From Gammaproteobacteria bacterium (GTDB lineage: Bacteria; Pseudomonadota; Gammaproteobacteria; Porifericomitales; Porifericomitaceae): DNA of 15,550 bases. Both the position numbers and the translations under genes were made by a program. Shown one piece after another: positions 6,223-14,079 of the stretch; the first letter of the stretch is position 1; every line of letters begins with the position of its first letter. The stretch covers positions 1 through 15,550 of the forward strand of contig JAPPQA010000045.1 of the NCBI GenBank assembly GCA_028817255.1, read 5' to 3'. The notes under the pieces are model-generated. The model did no database searches, was not told where the DNA came from, and saw only the letters and a program-made list of their open reading frames with translations.

Positions 6223-7095
6223 GTGAGGCGGGGGCGGCGGCCCGCCCCGCTGTACGCACTGATCGGGACGCTGATCCTGCCGGTCGCCGCCGACGCCGAC
6301 ACGGAAACGCTGGCTGCCGCGATCCGCGAGCGGGTCAAGGCCCAGGAAGCGGCGCAAGACTCGCAGCAGCGCATTGAGCGCCTGGACGACGAGACCCGCG
6401 AGCTGCGCCAACAATACCAGGAGGTCCGCGCCGAACTCGGCGCCCTGCGCAGCTACCACGACCAATTCGAACGCCTGATCGGCGGCCAGGGCCGGCGCTT
6501 GGCGTCGGTGCGCCGCCAACTGGTCGGCGCCGAGGCCACCCGCCGCGACCTGATCCCGCTGCTCGCCGAGATGATTGACACCCTGGAGGAGTTCATCGCC
6601 CTGGACCTCCCCTTTCTCGCGCAAGAACGCGGCGCCCGCATCCGCGAACTGCGGGCGCTGCTGGACCGGCCGGATGTGTCCCTGCCCGAGAAATACCGCC
6701 GCGTCATGGAGGCGTATCGGGTCGAGATCGAATACGGCAACCGGCTGGAAGCCGGGCCGGGCCTCGTGGAACTGGCGCAGCGAACGGTGACCGTGGAATT
6801 GCTGCGGGTCGGCCGGCTGGCGCTGTACTACCAGACCCTGGACGGAAAAAGTTGCGGCCGCTGGGACCGGGAGCAGCGCCGGTGGCAACCGCTGCCGGCG
6901 CGCCATAACCGCGACATTGCCGAAGCCTTGCGCATCGCCAAACGGCAGGCGCCGCCAGACCTGTTGCGCCTGCCGTTGCCCGCCATCCGGGAAATCCCCG
7001 AGGACGCACCGGGAGGCGCCCCCGAGAGCGCCCCCGAAAGCGCCCCAAGCGGAGCCCCCGGGGGAACCGGGGACCAGTCCGGGGACCAGTCATGA
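6223..7095 (+). CDS. DUF3450 periplasmic coiled-coil protein of the TtpC-TonB module
   Basis: This 290-residue protein has a GTG start and a signal peptide (to about A25). A long coiled coil spans about 28-110. The conserved DUF3450 core follows: LPFLAQER (129-136), LPEKYRRVMEAYRVEIEYG (154-172) and LRVGRLALYYQTLDG (194-208), then a Trp-rich stretch and PPDLLRLPLPAI. DUF3450 genes stand first in TtpC/TonB2 clusters of Vibrio and other gammaproteobacteria, where the product is thought to work in the periplasm with the TonB motor. The last 30 residues (PGGAPESAP...GDQSGDQS) are a low-complexity tail ending in a 12-bp duplication, probably not part of the fold. Its stop overlaps the next start as ATGA, so translation is likely coupled. 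Confidence 0.88.
   Translation: MRRGRRPAPLYALIGTLILPVAADADTETLAAAIRERVKAQEAAQDSQQRIERLDDETRELRQQYQEVRAELGALRSYHDQFERLIGGQGRRLASVRRQLVGAEATRRDLIPLLAEMIDTLEEFIALDLPFLAQERGARIRELRALLDRPDVSLPEKYRRVMEAYRVEIEYGNRLEAGPGLVELAQRTVTVELLRVGRLALYYQTLDGKSCGRWDREQRRWQPLPARHNRDIAEALRIAKRQAPPDLLRLPLPAIREIPEDAPGGAPESAPESAPSGAPGGTGDQSGDQS
7067..7090 (+). repeat. 12-bp perfect tandem repeat in the DUF3450 C-terminus
   Basis: CCGGGGACCAGT occurs twice in a row (7067-7078 and 7079-7090) and encodes the doubled GDQS end of the protein, just before the ATGA overlap. It keeps the reading frame and is a likely slippage site. Confidence 0.75.
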
Positions 7096-8423
7096 GGCGC
7101 GGCCTGCTGGCCGGCGCGGCATGGTGGCTCCTGGCGGAACCGGCAGCGGCCGGCGAACTGGAGGAACTGCTGCAACGGGCGCGGCAACAGGGCATGCAGG
7201 AGCAAACCGAACAGCGCGTCCGCGAACAGGACTTCGCCACGCGGCAGCTGCGCTGGCAGGAACGGCTGGAGAAGGAACGGGCCGCCCTGGAAAAAGAGCG
7301 GGAACGGGGCCGCCTGCTCAAACGGGAATACCAAAGCCGGCAGGAATTGCTACAGACCCAGGAACGGCAGCTGAAGAGGCAGCTCGGGACGCTTGGGGAA
7401 CTGCTGGGGGTAACGCGCCAGGTCGCCAGCGACATCGGCAGCCTGCTCGATTCCTCCCTGGTCTCGGCCCAGCGCCCCGGGCGCGCCGCGACGGCGCGCA
7501 AGCTGGCGGACGGCGAGGAACTGCCCTCCGTACCGGAATTGCGCGCCCTCTGGCTGACGGCTCTGGAGGAAATGGTAGCAGCCGGCAAAATCGTACGCTT
7601 CGAGGCGGGGGTGATCGGTACCGACGGCGCGCGGGCGCCGCGCCAAGTGACCCGGGTCGGCGTCTTCAACGCAGTCGCGGAGGGCCGCTTCCTCCAATAC
7701 CTGCCGGGCGAACAGCGGCTGAGCGAACCGCCGCAGCAACCTTCTCCACGGCAGCAGCGGATGGCCCGCATGCTGGAACGGGCCGCGGACGGCCTGCATC
7801 CCTTTCCCCTGGATCCCACCCGCGGCACCCTGCTGGCACTGCGCGTCCACGGTCCCGGGCTGGGGGCGCGGTTACGCCAGGGGGGAAGCATCGGCTACCT
7901 GATCCTCGCCCTGGCGGCGGTCGCGGCGCTGCTCATCGCCGAACGCACGGCCACCCTGGGACGCATGCGCCGCCGTATCCAGGCGCAACTCGGACAGCCC
8001 CCCCGGCCCGACAATCCTCTGGGGCGGGTATTGCTCGCCTGCAGCGATCCAAAAGAGGACGAGGACGGCCTGCCCCACCGGCTGGAAGAGGCGCTGCTGC
8101 ACGAATCGCCGCTCCTGCGGCGCGGTCTCGGCACCCTGGCCGTCCTGGCCGCGGTCGCCCCGCTACTGGGGCTGCTCGGCACCGTTGTAGGGATCATCGA
8201 GACCTTCCAGTCCATCACCCTATTCGGCACCGGCGACCCGCGGGTCATGGCGGGGGGCATTTCGCAGGCGCTGGTCACGACCGTGCTGGGACTGCTGGTG
8301 GCCATCCCTGCCCTGCTGGCGCACAGCCTGTTAAACAATCGCAGCAACGGCCTTCTGGAGTTATTGGAACGCGAGGGAATGGCACAAGTGGCCACCCGCT
8401 TCGGGGGCAACGAGGCGACCTAG
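7092..8423 (+). CDS. ttpC: TtpC-like MotA/TolQ/ExbB protein with long periplasmic N-terminus
   Basis: This 443-residue inner-membrane protein has a signal-like N-terminus (MRRGLLAGAAWWLLAEPAAA). A charged coiled coil spans about 22-105 and is followed by a periplasmic domain to about 262. The ExbB/TolQ core then has three membrane segments near 267-283, 346-370 and 391-412. The proton-channel family signature is plain: PLLGLLGTVVGIIETF (357-372), followed by GDPRVMAGGISQALVTTVLGLLVAIPA. This fusion of a periplasmic extension to an ExbB domain is the hallmark of TtpC, which Vibrio TonB2 systems need in addition to ExbB and ExbD. It starts in the stop codon of DUF3450 and ends 3 nt before exbB. 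Confidence 0.92.
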   Translation: MRRGLLAGAAWWLLAEPAAAGELEELLQRARQQGMQEQTEQRVREQDFATRQLRWQERLEKERAALEKERERGRLLKREYQSRQELLQTQERQLKRQLGTLGELLGVTRQVASDIGSLLDSSLVSAQRPGRAATARKLADGEELPSVPELRALWLTALEEMVAAGKIVRFEAGVIGTDGARAPRQVTRVGVFNAVAEGRFLQYLPGEQRLSEPPQQPSPRQQRMARMLERAADGLHPFPLDPTRGTLLALRVHGPGLGARLRQGGSIGYLILALAAVAALLIAERTATLGRMRRRIQAQLGQPPRPDNPLGRVLLACSDPKEDEDGLPHRLEEALLHESPLLRRGLGTLAVLAAVAPLLGLLGTVVGIIETFQSITLFGTGDPRVMAGGISQALVTTVLGLLVAIPALLAHSLLNNRSNGLLELLEREGMAQVATRFGGNEAT

Positions 8424-8426
8424 GCC

Positions 8427-8942
8427 ATGCTGGAACCGCTGCAAGACTTCCTGGAACGGGGCGGACCGGTACTGACGGGCATTCTGCTGGTCTCCACCTT
8501 TATGTGGTTCTCGATCCTGGAGCGCGGCTGGTACTACCGCTTCGGCCACCCGCGACGGCTGGCCGAAGCCCTGCGCCGGTGGCGCGAACTGCCGCCGCTC
8601 CCGACCCGGGCGCGGCAATTGCGGCGCCGGGTCCTGTTGGCGCAACTCGACAACGCCCTGGACGCGCGGCTCGCTACCGTGCGGACCTGCACCCACATCC
8701 TGCCGCTGCTGGGGCTGCTCGGCACCGTCACCGGAATGATCGCGATCTTCGACGTAGTCGGCGCCTTCGGGACCGGCAACCCGCGCGGCATGGCGGCCGG
8801 GATCTCCCGCGCCCTACTGCCCACGACCGCCGGACTGGTCACGGCACTGGTCGGCATCGCTTGCCTTGCCGCCCTGCAACGCCGCGCCGCCGGCCACCAC
8901 CAGCAAACCCGCCGACTGTTGGCGCAGGACGGGCAACGCTGA
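8427..8942 (+). CDS. exbB: ExbB-type proton channel subunit
   Basis: This 171-residue MotA/TolQ/ExbB protein has three membrane segments near 14-32, 86-108 and 131-150, and the signature LPLLGLLGTVTGMIAIF (92-108) followed by GNPRGMAAGISRALLPTTAGL. It is shorter than E. coli ExbB but normal for TtpC-linked clusters. With ExbD it forms the proton-driven motor that moves TonB. Its stop overlaps the exbD ATG (TGATG), so the two are coupled. Confidence 0.92.
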   Translation: MLEPLQDFLERGGPVLTGILLVSTFMWFSILERGWYYRFGHPRRLAEALRRWRELPPLPTRARQLRRRVLLAQLDNALDARLATVRTCTHILPLLGLLGTVTGMIAIFDVVGAFGTGNPRGMAAGISRALLPTTAGLVTALVGIACLAALQRRAAGHHQQTRRLLAQDGQR

Positions 8943-9349
8943 TGCGCTACCGCTCCCGCGGCTACCAGGGCCCTGGCGGCGACATCAATCTGACGCCGCT
9001 GATTGACCTGGTGTTTATCCTCCTGATCTTTTTTCTGGTAACCGCTTCCTTCGTCAAGGAATCCGGCATCGAGGTGGACAACCCTACGGCGCATACCAGC
9101 GTGCGCCAGGAACGCGGCAACCTGGTCGTATCAATCACCGCCGAGGGGGAATTCTGGATCGGCGGGCGGCAGGTGGAGCGGCGACTGTTGCGCGCCGAGA
9201 TCGGACGCCTGCAGGCGCAGAACCCGGAAGGCACCCTGATCATCGCCGCCGACCGGAAGGCACGCACCGACTGGCTGCTCGAGGCCATGGACCAGGGGCG
9301 GCTGGCCGGCGTCAAGCGCATCGCCCTGGCCGCCGATCCCGGAGATTAG
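8942..9349 (+). CDS. exbD: ExbD-type motor subunit
   Basis: This 135-residue protein has one membrane helix, NLTPLIDLVFILLIFFLVTA (16-35), with the family's essential proton-carrying Asp at D22. A periplasmic domain follows, including GTLIIAADRKARTDWLLEAM. The start ATG at 8942-8944 overlaps the exbB stop. The same frame stays open far upstream to 6917, but that part is only a GC-rich shadow of the DUF3450, ttpC and exbB genes. The true start is clear from the family N-terminus and the overlap. Confidence 0.93.
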   Translation: MRYRSRGYQGPGGDINLTPLIDLVFILLIFFLVTASFVKESGIEVDNPTAHTSVRQERGNLVVSITAEGEFWIGGRQVERRLLRAEIGRLQAQNPEGTLIIAADRKARTDWLLEAMDQGRLAGVKRIALAADPGD

Positions 9350-9365
9350 CGGCCGCCGACGCCGG

Positions 9366-10043
9366 ATGCGGATGACCGCCGCCGTCAAAAAACTGTTGCC
9401 GCTTGCCCTGCTCGCCCTGGCCGCGGGGATCAACCTGTTGCTGCTCGCGCTCGTGCAACAACTGACGCGGCACGAGAGCCGGGCCGTCCTGCCTCCCGCC
9501 ACGGCCTTCCCGCTCGAACTCCTGCAGTTGCCGCAACGCCCCGTCGCACCCCCGCCCGTTGCCGAATCGCCGCCGCCGCAACGACCTTCCAAACCGCCGC
9601 CGCCGCCCGTGCCGGCCCCGCCGCAACCGGCAGCCGAACTCTCGCTACGCGCGCTCCCGGCGCAGCCGCTGCCGTCCCCGGGCGCCCCGGCGCTGGAACT
9701 GCCGCGCCTGCGCGCCGCCGGCAGCCCGTATCTGCCCGCGGCGGCAACGCCTCCCCCGGCGCCGGCAACGCCATTGGGGCCGTCCCTGGTCCCCGCCATC
9801 AGGGTCGAACCCGTTTATCCGGCATACGCCCTTAGCGCCGGCCTGGAAGGCGAGGTAACCGTGGAATTTCTGGTCACCCCGGAGGGCCGGGTGACGGAGT
9901 TGCGGGTCGTCAGCGCCGTGCCGCCGCAAGTCTTCGAGCGGGCCGTGCTACAGGCCATGCGCAGCTGGCACTTCGACCCTGGCAACCTCGGCGGGCAATC
10001 CCGGCGCATGCAACAGGAATTCCTCTTTCGTCTGCAGGATTGA
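9366..10043 (+). CDS. tonB: TonB energy-transducing protein
   Basis: This 225-residue protein has the full TonB plan: a membrane anchor at 9-32, a long Pro-rich spacer at 58-140 (PPPPPVPAPPQP and similar), and a C-terminal TonB domain at about 145-225. The C-terminal domain shows EPVYPAYALSAGLEGEVTVEF (148-168), with the conserved Tyr-Pro, and ends RSWHFDPGN...FLFRLQD. It carries proton-motive energy to outer-membrane TonB-dependent receptors. The membrane helix has no His, unlike E. coli TonB with its His20, so coupling to the motor may differ, as in TonB2-type proteins. It starts 16 bp after exbD. No receptor gene is in the window, so the transported ligand is not given. Confidence 0.93.
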   Translation: MRMTAAVKKLLPLALLALAAGINLLLLALVQQLTRHESRAVLPPATAFPLELLQLPQRPVAPPPVAESPPPQRPSKPPPPPVPAPPQPAAELSLRALPAQPLPSPGAPALELPRLRAAGSPYLPAAATPPPAPATPLGPSLVPAIRVEPVYPAYALSAGLEGEVTVEFLVTPEGRVTELRVVSAVPPQVFERAVLQAMRSWHFDPGNLGGQSRRMQQEFLFRLQD

Positions 10044-10058
10044 ACGCTGGCCACCATC

Positions 10059-11306
10059 GTGCAATGGCGCCCGGCCGCGCTCTGTTGGCTGTTCTGGCTG
10101 CCGGCCGCCGCGGCCGCCGAAGAGCAGCTCGTGTCCGGGCGCGTACACCAGGAGCTAAGCGCCGCCCACGCCGCCCTGGAGCGGGGAGACGCCGCGGAGG
10201 CGGCACGGACCCTCGAAGAAATCTCCGACACAGAGGGATTGACTCCCCTGGAACGCGCCAGCATCCTCCAGTCGCTGGGATACGCCTACCATGCCCAGGA
10301 GCGGCCGGCGGCCGCGGCGGAGGCGTTGCTTGCGGCGCTGGCCCTGGAGGCCCTGCCAGCGGCCACCGGGCGCAAACTCCGCTACCAGGCGGGCAGGCTG
10401 CTGCTCCAGGCCGGGCGCCACCGCGAGGGCATCGCCGAGTTGGAACGGTGGCTGCCCACCGAGCCCGCTCCCAAGGCCGAGGATTACCTGGTGCTGGCCC
10501 TGGCCTGGTACCGCCTGGAAGGCTACCGCGAACTCATCCCCTATATCCGCAAGGCCTTAGCCCGCAACGCAGAGCCGCCGCGCGCCTGGCGCGAATTGCT
10601 GCTGGCCGCCTACCTGGAAACACAGGATTACCGCAACGCCGCCCAGGCGCTGGAAACGCTACTCGCGGCCCACCCCGGCGAAGCCGCGCTATGGCTGCAG
10701 TTAGCCTCCCTGTACCAGAGCTTGCAGCGGGAACACGAGGCGCTGGCCAGCTACGAACTTGCCTACCGGCTCGGCCCGCTGGACACAGAAGACCTGGAGC
10801 GTCTGGCGCAACTCTACCTGCGCCTGAACCTGCCCTACCGCGCCGCCAGCCTGCTGCACCGGGAATTGGGAGCGCGGCTGCCGGAAACCCGGGCGCGGCT
10901 GGAGTTGCTGTGGAACGCCTGGTTGGCGGCACGGGAACCGGGACGGGCCGCCGCCATCATGGAGCGGGCGGCCCGGCAGGACGAAGAGGCCGCTTTGTAC
11001 AGAATGCTGGGACAGACATACTTCGGCATGGGGCGCTGGCGGGACGCGCGCACGGCGCTGGAACAGGCCCTGCGCCTGGGCGTGGATGCCGCCGCGGAGG
11101 GAGAGACCCTGTACTCGCTGGGGCTCGCCGCCTGCAATGACGGCGCCGTCGAAGACGCCTTGGCCGCCCTGCGCCGGGCAACCGCCCACTCCTCCACGCG
11201 CAACGCCGCCCGCGCCTGGCAGGGCTACCTGGAACGGGAGCCCCGCCGTTGCCAAGCCGCGCCCGCGAAGGAACTACCGGCTACTGCCCCCGACTTTCCC
11301 CACTGA
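10059..11306 (+). CDS. Periplasmic TPR protein of the TtpC-TonB module
   Basis: This 415-residue protein has a GTG start, a signal peptide (to about A20) and tetratricopeptide-like helical repeats through most of its length. Clear examples are near 66-97, 177-210, 211-240, 244-270 and 312-342 (YRMLGQTYFGMGRWRDARTALEQALRLG), plus 350-375. TPR proteins close TtpC/TonB2 operons in Vibrio and relatives, where one is reported to support TonB2 function; the contact partner is unclear. It starts 15 bp after tonB. No ATG is in frame nearby, which supports GTG. Its last 33 bp overlap the end of the convergent kinase gene. Confidence 0.87.
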   Translation: MQWRPAALCWLFWLPAAAAAEEQLVSGRVHQELSAAHAALERGDAAEAARTLEEISDTEGLTPLERASILQSLGYAYHAQERPAAAAEALLAALALEALPAATGRKLRYQAGRLLLQAGRHREGIAELERWLPTEPAPKAEDYLVLALAWYRLEGYRELIPYIRKALARNAEPPRAWRELLLAAYLETQDYRNAAQALETLLAAHPGEAALWLQLASLYQSLQREHEALASYELAYRLGPLDTEDLERLAQLYLRLNLPYRAASLLHRELGARLPETRARLELLWNAWLAAREPGRAAAIMERAARQDEEAALYRMLGQTYFGMGRWRDARTALEQALRLGVDAAAEGETLYSLGLAACNDGAVEDALAALRRATAHSSTRNAARAWQGYLEREPRRCQAAPAKELPATAPDFPH

Positions 11307-12215
11307 GTATTTTTGCAGGGCGCGGATCAACTCCCCCGCCGTCTGGTAGCGATCGTCGGGCGACTTCGCCAACAATCCGTTAATCAAGTTCTGCAATGCG
11401 TTCAGCCGCACGGGCAGGCGGGGAATATCGGAGTGGATGTGCTGGTAGATGATCCCGGACGGGGTGCGCGCCCGGTAGGGACGCTCCTGGGTCATCAGTT
11501 CGTACAGGATAATGCCGGCGCTGTAGAGGTCCGAGCGCACATCCACCTTCAGCCCCTGCCCCTGCTCCGGGCTCATGTAGTAGGGAGTCCCCAACACCTG
11601 GCCGACCATGGTCAATTGCTCATCGGAACTTTCGTTCACCTGTTTGGAGATGCCGAAATCGGCCAGCACCAGGGTGTCGTCGCTGCGAAACATCAGGTTC
11701 GCCGGCTTGAGGTCCCGGTGCACCACGCCCACGCTGTGGATAGCCGCCAACCCGCGCGCCAGGTGGTCCATGTGACGCAGGGCATGTTGCGGGGGAATGC
11801 CCATCTTGACCCGCTGCCGCAGATCTCCGCGGGAGAAGAATTCCATGGCAATATAGCCATAGTCGTCGGTAAAGCCCTGGTCGTAGATCCGCACCACATA
11901 GCGGCTCCTCAGGTCGGAGATCAACTTGGCCTCCCGGACAAAGCGCTTGACCAGGACGTCGTCCTTGCGGCGGCGGGTATCCAGGATCTTCAGCACCAAA
12001 GTAGCGCCGTCCGCGTTGCGCTTGGCCAGGTAAACGCGAGACATCGCGCCCTCCCCAATCATGCGCAGGAAACGGTAGCCGCGGCCGCCCTCGCCCGCCT
12101 CGCCCGCCTCGCCGGCCGCCGGACGCGGCGACCGCAGCTGTCGCAAGCGCTGCAGGTCCTGAGCAATCTTGCGGATACGGGCCTGCTTCTGCTGTTGGGC
12201 CTCCGGGACACTCAT
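11274..12215 (-). CDS. Soluble Hanks-type Ser/Thr protein kinase
   Basis: This 313-residue kinase has all catalytic elements: glycine loop GEGAMSRVY (54-62), Lys in LVLK (K76), helix-C Glu (E95), catalytic HRDLKPAN (166-173), DFG (186-188) and activation segment GTPYYMSPEQ (209-218). The N-terminus is a charged helix plus a Gly/Glu-rich linker. There is no membrane segment or sensor domain after the kinase fold, so it is probably cytosolic. I prefer the ATG at 12215 to the upstream GTG at 12287, because a perfect -10 box at 12252-12257 would place the transcript start downstream of that GTG. It is convergent with the TPR gene, and its targets are unknown. No phosphatase or FHA protein is nearby. 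Confidence 0.92.
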   Translation of the reverse strand: MSVPEAQQQKQARIRKIAQDLQRLRQLRSPRPAAGEAGEAGEGGRGYRFLRMIGEGAMSRVYLAKRNADGATLVLKILDTRRRKDDVLVKRFVREAKLISDLRSRYVVRIYDQGFTDDYGYIAMEFFSRGDLRQRVKMGIPPQHALRHMDHLARGLAAIHSVGVVHRDLKPANLMFRSDDTLVLADFGISKQVNESSDEQLTMVGQVLGTPYYMSPEQGQGLKVDVRSDLYSAGIILYELMTQERPYRARTPSGIIYQHIHSDIPRLPVRLNALQNLINGLLAKSPDDRYQTAGELIRALQKYSVGKVGGSSR

Positions 12216-12251
12216 GGAACTATAGACTCTCCAGCCTCCCTTCCCAGTCGC

Positions 12252-12257
12252 ATTATA
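12252..12257 (-). promoter_or_regulatory. -10 box of the kinase gene
   Basis: TATAAT on the minus strand lies about 37 nt before the kinase ATG at 12215. The -35 region is weak (TTCGCC at 16 bp or TTTCGC at 17 bp), so an activator may be needed. It argues against the GTG start at 12287. Confidence 0.55.
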
Positions 12258-12608
12258 CTCCTCCCCCGAAAACGGCGAAACGGACACACTGTGGCCCGCT
12301 CAAGATGACGCAGGAGAGGTATTTTAGGGGCGCGCGCATCGTTAGGGAATGGGGTGGACCCTGAATATTGCAAAACGCCGGCCGGTGGGCCAGTTCCCGG
12401 TTGCCGGCGGCCAAGTCGGCGAGCGGCAAGCCCGGCGGCAACTGGCAACGGATTCCGGGGCCGTAAAGTCCCCGTCAAGAAAGAAAATCTCCTTAGGGAA
12501 CCGGCACATATGGCACTCGGGGGAATGGCATGGCAGGAGCTGTCGCAGCCGAGGCGGCTACGCTCTTCCCCGCCGCCGGGGGAACGCCCGGGCCGCCCCG
12601 GCACGGGA
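12258..12608. other. Intergenic stretch between Slam and kinase genes
   Basis: I support no gene in these 351 bases; the open frames through them have no recognisable composition or start. The stretch holds inverted repeats: CCAGTT (12390-12395) with AACTGG (12440-12445), and inside them GTTGCCG (12400-12406) with CGGCAAC (12436-12442). It may end the Slam transcript or form a leader of the kinase, but there is no T-run after the stem. Confidence 0.4.
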
Positions 12609-13997
12609 TTAAAACGCCTGCCTGACACCGAGTTCCAACAGGTTGCGCCGGTAGTCGTAGAAGCCGATATTGGAGCGGTTGCGGATATGAGAGAAAGACA
12701 GCACCGGGGTAAAGCCCCTTATATTGAGGGTGCGCAGACTGAACCGCAACGTGGCGATCCAGGTGCGGTCGCGGCGCTCCCTGGCAAAAAGCGGATGCGG
12801 TCGGTCGTAGCGCGTGTCCGTGCCCTGCACCTCCGCGCCAATGCCGAGGCCCTTGGCAAAATCGCGGTAATAGCCGGCGCCGATATTCGGCGCCCGGTTG
12901 CGCAGCCACGGGGCGCGCGGGAGTTGGCGCGTGTAATTGAGCCACAGCGAGGAAAAGCTCACCAAACTGGCGGCGAAGCGCCAGCTCAACCCGGCGGAGT
13001 AGATGTCGCCGTCAAAGCTCCTGTCGCGGTCGTGAAAAAGGCGCTGCAATTCCAGGCGGGCGCTGACCCGGCGCCGCGGCGTCGCCAGGCGGTTGCCGTC
13101 CAGGCGCAACCCGAAAGAGCGCCGGTACGGAGCGCCGCCGTAATAGCGGCGGGAAACGAACGACGCGGCGCCGGCCTCGCCGCCGGCAAACAGAACCCGC
13201 GGCCCCAGCGCCGTTTCCAGCGTCATGTCGTCGAAGGCCCGGCCCCCGTATTCGCGGCGCAACGCGCGGCCCGACCAGGCGAGGCGCAGCCTGTCGCGCA
13301 GCCGCCAGCGGTACGAACCGCCCAGACTCATGTACGCGCCGATGCCGCTGGTCTCCTGCGCATCTTCGGACAGCAGAAACGGCAGGCCGCCGATGGTCAC
13401 GGTGCGCGAAGAAGGCGCCCGGTTGATATTGCTGTCGGGCAGGAGCGCGAAGCTGAAATCCAGTTCCCAGGCGCGGCGGCTGCGAATAGCGCCCAAAAAC
13501 GCCCGGATGTTGCGCGCCACCGGGGCCGGCGGTCGGGCCGCCAGCACCCGCTCGAATTGACGCCGGGCGGCGCGGTCGGAGCGGGGGCTGTTCTTGAGAA
13601 ACAGGGCGCGGGCCAGTTCCAGGCGCACCCGCAACAGGCCCGGGCGCGCAACGAGGATGGCGTTGAAAATGCCGGCAGCGCGGTCGTAATCGCCGCGTCC
13701 CAGGGCCGCGAGGCCGCGCAGAAAAGCGATGGCAGTCGCATCCGCCTCCGGCGCCCGGGCGGCGGCATCCAGAAGCAGCTCCGCCTCGCCGAAGCGCCCG
13801 GCGGCGATCAGATCGCGGGCAAGGTTCAGGGAATCGCGGTAGTCGCGGGGCGCCTGCGCCGCCGCCGCACCCGCCTGCCGCAACGCGGCGGGCCCGTGTC
13901 GGTCGGCCTCCGCCCCGGCAGCCATTGCCGAAAACGACGCGGCGAGCGGGGCGATGCAAAGCAAACGGAACCGCACGCGCCAGGCGGTCCCGTTCAC
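12609..13997 (-). CDS. Slam-family outer-membrane lipoprotein translocator (DUF560)
   Basis: This 462-residue protein has a signal peptide (to about A27), an N-terminal helical/TPR domain at about 50-170, and a C-terminal beta-barrel from about 178 that ends in the outer-membrane terminal Phe (VRQAF). The junction ELDFSFALLPDSNINRA (178-194) is characteristic of Slam (surface lipoprotein assembly modifier) proteins, which move lipoproteins such as TbpB to the cell surface. It follows the TbpB-like lipoprotein gene by 82 bp on the same strand, the usual substrate-translocator pairing. The start codon is GTG with a weak Shine-Dalgarno. The barrel is rich in Arg and aromatic residues. Family assignment is strong; the substrate is inferred from the gene pair. 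Confidence 0.9.
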   Translation of the reverse strand: MNGTAWRVRFRLLCIAPLAASFSAMAAGAEADRHGPAALRQAGAAAAQAPRDYRDSLNLARDLIAAGRFGEAELLLDAAARAPEADATAIAFLRGLAALGRGDYDRAAGIFNAILVARPGLLRVRLELARALFLKNSPRSDRAARRQFERVLAARPPAPVARNIRAFLGAIRSRRAWELDFSFALLPDSNINRAPSSRTVTIGGLPFLLSEDAQETSGIGAYMSLGGSYRWRLRDRLRLAWSGRALRREYGGRAFDDMTLETALGPRVLFAGGEAGAASFVSRRYYGGAPYRRSFGLRLDGNRLATPRRRVSARLELQRLFHDRDRSFDGDIYSAGLSWRFAASLVSFSSLWLNYTRQLPRAPWLRNRAPNIGAGYYRDFAKGLGIGAEVQGTDTRYDRPHPLFARERRDRTWIATLRFSLRTLNIRGFTPVLSFSHIRNRSNIGFYDYRRNLLELGVRQAF

Positions 13998-14079
13998 GAG
14001 CGGGCGCCGACCTGCGCCCTGCCCCGGCCGACGCGCCGTATCTCGTCTCTGGGAGATGCGTCTTTAGCGCGCCGGCGGA

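Noticed and set aside
4852..6906. A 684-codon open frame on the minus strand
   Set aside because: It runs opposite the substrate-binding, propeller and DUF3450 genes, with repeated patterns that only mirror the propeller repeats.
6917..8941. A long open frame in phase with exbD, suggesting a giant fused protein
   Set aside because: The sequence before 8942 is an out-of-frame Arg/Gly/Pro/Thr-rich shadow of the DUF3450, ttpC and exbB genes; only the ExbD part is real.
12216..12287. GTG start giving a 24-residue longer kinase
   Set aside because: The TATAAT at 12252-12257 would place transcription downstream of this GTG, and the ATG at 12215 has a GGAG-like site upstream.
12212..12628. A 138-codon minus-strand frame filling the Slam-kinase gap
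   Set aside because: No recognisable features, Arg/Pro-rich, and it runs into the kinase start; more likely a chance GC-rich frame.
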